Below, in pieces: positions 1 to 4,625 of a stretch of 5,976 nt of DNA (within the stretch, counting starts at the first letter, position 1; each line of letters opens with the position of its first letter). The position numbers were made by a program, and so were the translations under genes. A model generated the notes under the pieces. It was not told where the DNA came from. It ran no database searches and saw nothing but the letters and a program-made list of their open reading frames with translations. The DNA is from Elusimicrobiota bacterium (GTDB taxonomy: Bacteria; Elusimicrobiota; Elusimicrobia; 2-01-FULL-59-12; JACPXA01): assembly GCA_016196785.1 (NCBI GenBank), contig JACPXA010000034.1:1-5976 (forward strand), in the 5' to 3' direction.

Positions 1-921
1 GGCGAGAATCCTCGTGACCCCAATCCCGTAGCAGCCCATGATGAACGGCTTTTCTTTTCCATCCTCATCCAGGAAAACGGCCCCCAGCTTCTTGGAATAC
101 TTGGTTCCCAGCTTGAAGATGTGCCCCACCTCAATCGCCGGAAGAATCCTCAAGGGCTTGCGGCATTTCGGGCAGGGGTCGCCCGCCTGCGGCTCCTTGG
201 AAAGGAGCTTCCCGGCCCGATCCTTGGAAGCCGCGTAAGGGCAACCGCCGCAGCGAACCACCGTGTCCTCGCCGCTGTCGGCCAGGACCATGAACTCGTG
301 CGAATCCTCGCCCCCCATGACGCCGGTCTCCGCCTCGACGGCGACGGCCTTCAGGCCGCAGCGGGCGAAGATCCGCTCATAGGCATTGAACATCTTCTCG
401 TAGCTTTTCGCGAGGGCCGCTTCATCCCGGTCGAAGCTGTAGGCGTCCTTCATGAGGAACTCGCAGGAGCGGACCACCCCGAAGCGGGGGCGGGGCTCGT
501 CCCGGAATTTCACCTGGATCTGATAGAGGGTCTTGGGCAGGTCCCGGTAGGAACGGATCTCCCCGGAAACGAGAGTGGTGATCACCTCTTCATGGGTGGG
601 CCCGAGGACCATTTCCTTGCCGTGCCGGTCCTTGAACCGGATCATCTCGGGACCCATCACCTCATAGCGGCCGGAGCGCTTCCAGAGCTCGGCCGGCTGC
701 AGGGCTGTGAGGAGCACCTCCAGGGCGCCGGCCTGGTTCATCTCCTCCCGGATGATCCCAATCACCTTGAGGAGGGAGCGCATCCCCAGCGGGAGATAGC
801 TGTAGGTCCCGGCGGAGAGCTTCCGGATGAGACCCGCCCGCAGCATCAGCTGGTGGCTGGCCACCTCCGCTTCGGCCGGGGTCTCGCGAAGCGTGGGGAT
901 ATGGGTCTGTGTCCAGCGCAT
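1..921 (-). CDS. proS: Prolyl-tRNA synthetase, bacterial type without INS editing domain (3' end outside window)
   Basis: Class II aminoacyl-tRNA synthetase that charges tRNA-Pro with proline in the cytoplasm. The 307 visible codons give the catalytic core: an N-terminus of standard form (MRWTQTHIPTLRETPAEAE, then SHQLMLRAG), GPTHEE at about 107-112, motif 2 beginning FRDEPRPRFG at 139, GGEDSHEF near 200, IEVGHIF/LGTKYS, and motif 3 GCYGIGVTR at about 296-304. The anticodon-binding domain would follow beyond base 1. The stretch between motifs 2 and 3 is about 140 residues, so the ~180-residue INS (YbaK-like, Ala-tRNA-Pro deacylating) domain of E. coli-type ProRS is absent; a loop with C224-x2-C227 and C250-x2-C253, a likely zinc site, joins the flanks. 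Motif 2 reads RSCEF where the family usually has RSREF. ATG at 921 matches the family N-terminus and follows an in-frame stop at 949-951, but no Shine-Dalgarno sequence is visible. The family call is very secure. Confidence 0.96.
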   Translation of the reverse strand, partial: MRWTQTHIPTLRETPAEAEVASHQLMLRAGLIRKLSAGTYSYLPLGMRSLLKVIGIIREEMNQAGALEVLLTALQPAELWKRSGRYEVMGPEMIRFKDRHGKEMVLGPTHEEVITTLVSGEIRSYRDLPKTLYQIQVKFRDEPRPRFGVVRSCEFLMKDAYSFDRDEAALAKSYEKMFNAYERIFARCGLKAVAVEAETGVMGGEDSHEFMVLADSGEDTVVRCGGCPYAASKDRAGKLLSKEPQAGDPCPKCRKPLRILPAIEVGHIFKLGTKYSKKLGAVFLDEDGKEKPFIMGCYGIGVTRILA

Positions 922-948
922 CAGGGGGTGTAGATCGGAGGGCCTATT

Positions 949-1071
949 TCAATCACCCAAACTAGCCAAGGCCTGTCCCAGTTCGGGTCCAAACTGAAGT
1001 TCGACGTAAACAACGTATCCAGCAGCATTGTCTATAGATTTCCTCAAGCCGGGCAACTGTTTTAGTAATTG
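949..1071 (-). pseudogene. C-terminal remnant of an unrecognised gene, cut by the IS element
   Basis: Between the IS end and proS one minus-strand frame stays open for 40 codons and ends at TGA 951-949, 27 bases before the proS start. It reads as plausible protein (QLLKQLPGLRKSIDNAAGYV, then VYVELQFGPELGQALASLGD) with ordinary codon use and no start codon of its own. It does not resemble the expected end of the kinase on the other side of the IS (…TTFTLRLPL), so the two flanks of the IS come from different genes. I do not recognise the family. It could also be a chance open frame in a 150-base intergenic stretch; a second frame here is open for about 34 codons but looks less protein-like. Confidence 0.35.
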
Positions 1072-1116
1072 TGACCTGCCCCCTTCTTTTAGGCCATAGA
1101 GATTGAGAGTCTTTGG
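1072..1116. repeat. IS3-family terminal inverted repeat, distal (orfB) end
   Basis: TGACCTGCCCCC is an exact 12-base match to the inverted opposite end. After a less conserved middle, a second matching block, GAGAGTCT at 1105-1112, pairs with AGACTCTC at 2249-2256 with a one-base length difference. The orfB stop codon (1091-1089) lies inside this repeat. Confidence 0.88.
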
Positions 1117-1931
1117 GTTGGTTTCGTCGTTACCGCCGCGTGTTTCGCCGCGAACTCCTCCGGGGTCAGGTAGCCCAGCGAGCTGTGGGGCCTGACCCGA
1201 TTATAATCCACCCGCCACGTCTCGATGACTTCTCGGGCCTCCAGCAGGCTGGCGAACCAGTGCATCCTCAGGCACTCGTCCCGGAAGTGGCCGTTGAAGC
1301 TCTCAATATGGCCGTTCTCCGTCGGCTTGCCAGGTGAGATGAACTCCAACTTCACCCCGCGCTGATACGCCCAGGCGTCCAGCGCCTTGCCCGCAAACTC
1401 CGGCCCGTTGTCGATCTGGATCACGTCCGGCAGCCCCCGCACCTCCGCCACTTGATCCAGCACCCGGCAGACCCGCTGCCCGGTCAGGGAGTGGTCCGCC
1501 TCAATGGCCGGCGATTCTCGGCTGAAGGCGTCCTCCAAGGTGAACGCACGGAACTTCCGGCCGTTGATCAGCTTGTCCTCCATGAAATCCATCACCCACC
1601 GCTCATTCAACCGGCTCGCGGGCGGCAGCGGCACCCGAACGACAGCGGCCCGCTTCTTGCGCTTGCGGACCCGAAGGGACAGCCCCTCCCGTCGGTAGAG
1701 CCGTTCCGTCCGCTTGTGGTTGAGCTTAAAACCTTCCCGGCGCAGCATCACGTGCAGCCGACGGTAGCCGAACCTCGGTCTCGCCTGCGCCAGCTCTTTC
1801 AGCCGCTGGATCAATCCCGCCTCGTCCTTCGGCTTCGGCACATACTGCAGCGTGGCCCTCCAGAGGCCCACCAACCCGCAGCTGCGGCGGTGACTCAGCC
1901 CAAAGCGCTCCACCACGAATTCTTCTGCCAC
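1089..1931 (-). CDS. IS3-family transposase OrfB, DDE integrase domain
   Basis: Catalytic half of the IS3 transposase, which cuts and joins the element's ends through a copy-out circle intermediate. The 280 residues carry an N-terminal HTH_21-type region (RPRFGYRRLHVMLRREGFKL at 51-70) and an rve-type integrase core. The catalytic triad is visible: D115 in WVMDFM, D174 in IDNGPEF, and E210 in KPTENGHIESFNG, with exactly 35 residues between the second Asp and the Glu (DD35E). The C-terminal YNRVRPHSSLGYLTPEEF block is typical. The listed start is a GTG; the frame is open upstream to the slippery heptamer, so the active product is probably an OrfAB fusion made by -1 frameshifting and this GTG may not be used. 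No inactivating change is seen. Confidence 0.95.
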   Translation of the reverse strand: MAEEFVVERFGLSHRRSCGLVGLWRATLQYVPKPKDEAGLIQRLKELAQARPRFGYRRLHVMLRREGFKLNHKRTERLYRREGLSLRVRKRKKRAAVVRVPLPPASRLNERWVMDFMEDKLINGRKFRAFTLEDAFSRESPAIEADHSLTGQRVCRVLDQVAEVRGLPDVIQIDNGPEFAGKALDAWAYQRGVKLEFISPGKPTENGHIESFNGHFRDECLRMHWFASLLEAREVIETWRVDYNRVRPHSSLGYLTPEEFAAKHAAVTTKPTQRLSISMA

Positions 1932-1948
1932 TCGCTTGCCTTTGGGCG

Positions 1949-2215
1949 TTAGAAGTTTTTTGCTAGGACCGCCTTCAGCGCCTGGTTATCCAGCGCCTGA
2001 TCCGCCACAATCTGCTTCAGGCGTCGGTTCTCCTCCTCCAGCGCCTTCAAGCGCTTGAGCTCGCTCACGGTCAGCCCGCTGTACTTGGACTTCCAGCGGT
2101 ACAGGGTCCCTTCGCTGACCCCGTGCTTGCGGCACAAATCCAGCGGTTTGACCCCGGCCTCCGCCTCCTTCAGCACCCCGATGATTTGTTCCTCCGTGTA
2201 CCGTCTCCGGTTCAT
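1949..2215 (-). CDS. IS3-family transposase OrfA, helix-turn-helix protein
   Basis: An 88-residue DNA-binding protein that recognises the IS ends and forms the N-terminal half of the OrfAB transposase. The HTH_Tnp_1 region is at about 5-46 (YTEEQIIGVLKEAEAGV, then LCRKHGVSEGTLYRWKSKY), followed by a leucine-zipper-like coiled coil at about 50-85 (LKALEEENRRLKQ, then LDNQALKAVL). The ATG at 2215 is preceded by a strong purine-rich ribosome binding site (GGGGGGAGGG, bases 2230-2221) at 5 bases spacing. The gene ends at TAA 1951-1949, just after the A AAA AAC frameshift site. The downstream orfB is in the -1 frame. Confidence 0.95.
   Translation of the reverse strand: MNRRRYTEEQIIGVLKEAEAGVKPLDLCRKHGVSEGTLYRWKSKYSGLTVSELKRLKALEEENRRLKQIVADQALDNQALKAVLAKNF
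1955..1961 (-). promoter_or_regulatory. Programmed -1 ribosomal frameshift heptamer (A AAA AAC)
   Basis: In the orfA frame the codons read GCA AAA AAC TTC TAA, giving the canonical X XXY YYZ heptamer two codons before the orfA stop. Slipping back one base enters the orfB frame, which is open from here (…K LLTPKGKR VAEEF…) into the integrase domain. This is the usual IS3-family mechanism for making OrfAB. I did not identify a stimulatory hairpin or pseudoknot. Confidence 0.88.
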
Positions 2216-2240
2216 CTGAACCCTCCCCCCATTGCTTGTA

Positions 2241-3881
2241 TCACCCGGAGACTCTCATAGCAATTGGCCCGGTTTTCGGGGGGCAGGTCACCGGCTTGCT
2301 CTTTACAGAAATTTCTCCCCGGTGCTCCTTCACAATGCTGTGAACGATTGAGAGGCCGAGACCAGTCCCATTGGGTTTTGTAGTCACAAACGGCTCAAAA
2401 AGCTTCGGAAGAATGCTGGGATCGATTCCGGGGCCGTTGTCGGAGATTTCGAATGCAAACAAGCCATCTTCCTGCCAGGTCTTTATAACAATTCGGACTC
2501 CCTTCTCCTTCGCCTGAAGAGCATTCATGGTGAGGTTCCAGAAGACCTGCCGAAGTTGGTCGGAATCCACTTGTACTCGAGCGCCGTCGGCACCGTACTT
2601 CTTCTCAAGCGCCGCTCCCTTCTCTGAAAACTGCTCCTTTAGAGAATCCAGGGTTCCTTCCAGAACGCTATGCGCCTCCGCTTCTTGAAGAGCAGCTTGC
2701 TTTGGCCTGGCGAAATACATGAGCTGCCTTACAAGCTCTGTCATCCGTCCCACTTCAGTGTTTATCACTTCGCTGCACCGTTTTCGAAATTGAGGATCAT
2801 CGTAGTTCTCTGGAAGGAGTTCGCCGTACGTCTTAACCAGCTGAAGGGGATTCTTGAGCTCATGGGAGACCCCTGCAGCGAGAGTGGCCACCGCCTTGAG
2901 CTTCTCCGCCTGGAGGACCTGTTCCTCTAGTTTCTCCATCCGCTTGACCAATTCTTCGTGAGGAGACCGGAAGATCAGCCAGTCCACCAAGCGCTGGATC
3001 CCAACCTTGAGGGGCTGGAACAGAAGAGCCATCAGGGCAAAGGCCGCGAGGGAGAGCCAAATGGATTGATAGCCGAACGTGGTTTGAAAAAGGCGCTCGA
3101 TCCCGTAGACCAAGGCAAAGTATCCTATGGTCAGGAAGCTCACCAGCAGTGAATAGACAAGGCTTCGGCGTATGACGATATGGATGTCGAAGAACTGGTA
3201 CTGAAGGACCGCATAGGTGAGCATTGCGATATAAATGATGAAGACATAGAGGCCAAAAGGATTGAGCCAGCCCAGCCGCACTCCATACTTGAGGGCAAAT
3301 TCCGGGCAGCCTCCCAAATAAGCGAATATGGATCCCACCGTGAAGAGGGAAAGCTTGGCTCTTTCTTCCCCTTGCGCCCGGATCCATTTGTAAAAGATCA
3401 GCGTATGGGCTATGGCTATTCCTGAGAAAAAGAAGGCCAAGAATGTCCAATAATGAGGACCCGCCCATCCCCAGATGGGTAGATAGAAAATGGGCCCCGG
3501 CGTCATGCCAAGGAAGGACTTCATAGGATGCAGGGTGAACACAAAGAAGAAAATAACGCTCAACGCATAGAACGGAAGTAGCAAGCGCCACCTAGTCCGA
3601 GAGGGGAGGTTCACCAGGTAAGACACCGTGGTGCACAGTAGCGTTGGAATAAACGATACGCCGATGTATTCAACCCTTAACAAAAACTCCGAAAGTTCCC
3701 GAGTAGGCATCTGAAGCAAGGCGCATTCCCAGCCGCTCCACCATGCCACGCTGAAGCAGTAAAGAGCCATGGAGCGGTTCAGGTTTCGCCTTGGATTCTT
3801 GAGGAGAAGGAAGATTCCAAAACCAGACATAGAGAGCGCAGTCAAGGCCAACCCGAGCAGGTGGTAATGGTAAAGGGTCAT
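2241..3881 (-). CDS. 7TM sensor histidine kinase HK2, C-terminus replaced by IS sequence
   Basis: Membrane sensor kinase of a two-component system. From ATG 3881 (546 codons): about seven hydrophobic segments in residues 7-228 resemble the histidine kinase N-terminal 7TM module, followed by FFDIHIVIRRSLVYS and two more membrane segments (about 238-292). Next come a linker helix and a HisKA domain with phosphoacceptor H340 (HELKNPL), then an HATPase_c domain with N453 in the N box, DNGPGI at 481-486, FEPFVTTK at 495-502 and GTGLGL at 505-510. Native sequence ends at about residue 530; the last 16 residues come from the IS end, so the final strand (expected form GTTFTLRLPL) is missing. The frame is open a further 39 codons upstream, but that part is Pro/Arg-rich out-of-frame reading of the preceding kinase fragment, and MTLYHYH overlaps that fragment's stop as ATGA. 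No ribosome binding site precedes the ATG, so translation was probably coupled. It may be a dying gene; the cognate regulator is not in the window. Confidence 0.88.
   Translation of the reverse strand: MTLYHYHLLGLALTALSMSGFGIFLLLKNPRRNLNRSMALYCFSVAWWSGWECALLQMPTRELSEFLLRVEYIGVSFIPTLLCTTVSYLVNLPSRTRWRLLLPFYALSVIFFFVFTLHPMKSFLGMTPGPIFYLPIWGWAGPHYWTFLAFFFSGIAIAHTLIFYKWIRAQGEERAKLSLFTVGSIFAYLGGCPEFALKYGVRLGWLNPFGLYVFIIYIAMLTYAVLQYQFFDIHIVIRRSLVYSLLVSFLTIGYFALVYGIERLFQTTFGYQSIWLSLAAFALMALLFQPLKVGIQRLVDWLIFRSPHEELVKRMEKLEEQVLQAEKLKAVATLAAGVSHELKNPLQLVKTYGELLPENYDDPQFRKRCSEVINTEVGRMTELVRQLMYFARPKQAALQEAEAHSVLEGTLDSLKEQFSEKGAALEKKYGADGARVQVDSDQLRQVFWNLTMNALQAKEKGVRIVIKTWQEDGLFAFEISDNGPGIDPSILPKLFEPFVTTKPNGTGLGLSIVHSIVKEHRGEISVKSKPVTCPPKTGPIAMRVSG
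2245..2290. repeat. IS3-family terminal inverted repeat, proximal (orfA) end
   Basis: The inverted copy of the other end: TGACCTGCCCCC reads inward from 2290 and AGACTCTC lies at 2249-2256. The end lies in frame with the kinase gene HK2 and supplies its last 16 codons and a stop (TGA, 2243-2241). Confidence 0.88.
2941..3120. repeat. Conserved paralogous block in HK2
   Basis: Aligns without gaps to 5207-5386 with roughly 23 mismatches in 180 bases (about 87% by eye). It encodes the end of the membrane region and the helix entering HisKA (YQSIWLSLAAFALMAL, then FQPLKVGIQRLVDWL and FRSPHEELV). The flanking sensor and kinase sequences of the two genes are much less alike. Confidence 0.75.
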
Positions 3882-3984
3882 AGCGGGAGCCGGACGGTGA
3901 AGGTGGCTCCTTGGCCGGGGGTGCTGTCGGCGTGGATGGTGCCGTGGTGGGCCCGGAGGATCGAGTGGACCATAGCGAGGCCTA
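3878..3984 (-). pseudogene. Orphan C-terminal fragment of a histidine kinase gene
   Basis: Encodes LGLAMVHSILRAHHGTIHAD and then STPGQGATFTVRLPL and a stop, the G2 box and final strands of an HATPase_c domain. It is nearly the same as the end of HK1 (GLAMVHSIVRAHHGTIHAAS…TFTLRLPL). Nothing upstream in this frame is kinase-like: the open frame continues to 4522 only because it reads antisense through hicBA. Weak similarity may persist to about 4010 (a VPTK stretch recalling the VTTK of the F box) if one base has been inserted, which would make the fragment frameshifted as well. Its stop overlaps the HK2 start, showing that a whole kinase gene once stood immediately upstream of HK2. No function is expected beyond possible coupling to HK2. 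Confidence 0.8.
3878..3984. repeat. Direct repeat, copy 1 (kinase 3' end), left of hicBA
   Basis: By eye this matches 4519-4625 without gaps, with about 16 mismatches in 107 bases (about 85%). The longest exact block is the 25 bases near the middle, followed by a nearly perfect GAGTGGACCAT. Both copies begin TCATAGCGGGAG on the plus strand. The two copies bracket hicBA, so recombination between them would remove the toxin-antitoxin pair. Confidence 0.85.
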
Positions 3985-4024
3985 AGGGAGTGGCCCAACC
4001 CTTTGGTCGGAACACTTCTTGTGG

Positions 4025-4045
4025 TATCCTATAGATGTGGATAGG
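4025..4045 (+). promoter_or_regulatory. Possible hicBA promoter/operator with small inverted repeats
   Basis: TATCC (4025-4029) pairs with GGATA (4039-4043), and CCTAT (4028-4032) pairs with ATAGG (4041-4045). A TATAGA at 4030-4035 could serve as a -10 box, but no convincing -35 is seen 17 bases upstream. Toxin-antitoxin operons are often autoregulated at such sites; however, this HicB lacks an obvious DNA-binding domain, so the operator role is speculative. Confidence 0.25.
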
Positions 4046-4050
4046 AGGAG
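4043..4050 (+). promoter_or_regulatory. Ribosome binding site of hicB
   Basis: AGGAGGAG lies 8 bases before ATG 4059. It decides the start: an in-frame ATG at 4035 lies upstream of this site and would translate through it. Confidence 0.8.
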
Positions 4051-4058
4051 ATAAACTT

Positions 4059-4280
4059 ATGGTTCGTAGGTTTACTGTTGTGTTGCAACCCGAGGTTGAG
4101 GGTGGATTTTCGGTCTTTGTGCCGGCATTGCCGGGCTGCGCCAGCCAGGGGGAAACGGAAGCAGAGGCCCTTGTGAATATCAAAGAGGCTATTGCCTTAT
4201 ATCTAGAAGGATTGAAGGCTGACCGCCAACCTATCCCACCATCCGACGTCCAACTCCGGGAGGTTGAGGTCGCTGCGTGA
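4059..4280 (+). CDS. hicB: HicB-family antitoxin, short form
   Basis: Antitoxin that binds and blocks the HicA mRNA interferase. The 73 residues show the HicB partial RNase-H-like fold: a first strand RRFTVVLQPEVEGGFSVFVP, the PALPGCASQGETEAEALVNI signature at about 22-41, a helix EAIALYLEGL, and a Pro-containing tail. It has no ribbon-helix-helix or HTH domain after the core, so it belongs to the short HicB (UPF0150-like) type rather than the longer DNA-binding type. The start was chosen at ATG 4059 because of the AGGAGGAG site 8 bases upstream. The stop overlaps the hicA start as GTGA, so the two are translationally coupled. It is the first gene of the pair, the reverse of the E. coli hicA-hicB order but common elsewhere. 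It lies opposite to all neighbours and is probably acquired. Confidence 0.92.
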   Translation: MVRRFTVVLQPEVEGGFSVFVPALPGCASQGETEAEALVNIKEAIALYLEGLKADRQPIPPSDVQLREVEVAA

Positions 4281-4507
4281 GCGACCTCCCCCAAGTCCCA
4301 GGTCATCGCCTCATCCGTGCCCTTGAGAAAGCCGGTTTCGTCGTTCTCCGACAACGTGGCTCTCATGTTCTGCTCAGACACCGTGAGGACTTCACACGAC
4401 GCGCCACCGTTCTCCTTCACGGCTCCAAACCGATTAAACCAGGCACTCTCCAGGCTATTCTCCGTGGTACTAAATTGACGGTCGAAGAACTCCGCCGACT
4501 CCTGTAA
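4277..4507 (+). CDS. hicA: HicA-family toxin (mRNA interferase)
   Basis: Small double-stranded-RNA-binding-fold toxin that cleaves mRNA independently of or on the ribosome until bound by HicB. The 76 residues show the family plan: PGHRLIRALEKAGFVVLRQRGSHVLL, with the expected catalytic H30 in the GSH motif, then TVLLHGSKPIKPGTLQAILR and a final helix LTVEELRRLL. Length and motifs are normal, so it is probably active. The start is GTG at 4277, overlapping the hicB stop by the GTGA arrangement, which favours production only after antitoxin translation. The stop at 4505-4507 lies 11 bases from the converging stop of HK1, with no visible terminator between them. Confidence 0.93.
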   Translation: MSDLPQVPGHRLIRALEKAGFVVLRQRGSHVLLRHREDFTRRATVLLHGSKPIKPGTLQAILRGTKLTVEELRRLL

Positions 4508-4518
4508 CAGCCTCTCGC

Positions 4519-4625
4519 TCATAGCGGGAGTCTCAGGGTGAAGGTGGTGCCGCGGCCGGGGGTGCTCGCGGCGTGGATGGTGCCGTGGTGGGCTCGGACG
4601 ATGGAGTGGACCATGGCTAGGCCCA
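4519..4625. repeat. Direct repeat, copy 2 (kinase 3' end), right of hicBA
   Basis: This is the 3' end of the HK1 gene; it aligns with 3878-3984 at about 85% by eye. The two copies diverge abruptly just past 4625, in the codons for the GNGLGL motif. Confidence 0.85.

Larger units (their letters stand above)
1072..2290 (-). mobile_element. Complete IS3-family insertion sequence (1219 bp)
   Basis: The element is bounded by inverted ends beginning TGACCTGCCCCC (left, 1072-1083) and the same 12 bases reading inward from 2290, with the TG…CA termini usual for IS3. It holds orfA, an A AAA AAC slippery site and orfB in the -1 frame, which is the standard IS3 plan, and its length is within the family range. 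OrfA and OrfB resemble the IS407-like branch. All parts look intact, so it may be active. The four bases on either side (attg at 1068-1071, ccgg at 2291-2294) do not match, so no target duplication is present. The right end lies inside the histidine kinase gene and replaces its last codons. The complementarity extends one base further on each side (1071/2291), leaving the exact border uncertain by a base. Confidence 0.95.

Noticed and set aside
121..933. Long plus-strand open frame of 270 codons
   Set aside because: It is antisense to proS, whose minus-strand product matches ProRS throughout; the plus-strand product is Gly/His/Leu-rich and has no recognisable family.
1113..1952. Plus-strand open frames across the IS
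   Set aside because: They are shadows of the OrfB transposase frame, which carries the complete DD35E triad.
1068..2294. Target site duplication for the IS
   Set aside because: The flanks attg and ccgg do not match, nor do the 3-base versions.
2860..3591. Minus-strand open frame of 243 codons inside HK2
   Set aside because: It is an out-of-frame reading of HK2; the HK2 frame contains the membrane segments and kinase motifs.
3882..3998. 39-codon N-terminal extension of HK2
   Set aside because: It is Pro/Arg/His-rich and is the +1 reading of the kinase fragment; the real start is the ATGA-overlapping ATG at 3881.
4035..4058. Upstream ATG start for hicB
   Set aside because: Translation from it would run through the AGGAGGAG ribosome binding site, and the added residues (MWIGGDKL) are not part of the HicB family.
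4508..4518. Terminator between the converging hicA and HK1 genes
   Set aside because: The gap is 11 bases and shows no stem-loop with a T run.
3878..4522. 214-codon minus-strand open frame
   Set aside because: Most of it is antisense to hicB and hicA; only the last ~35 codons (kinase fragment) and possibly the first five (relic start) mean anything.
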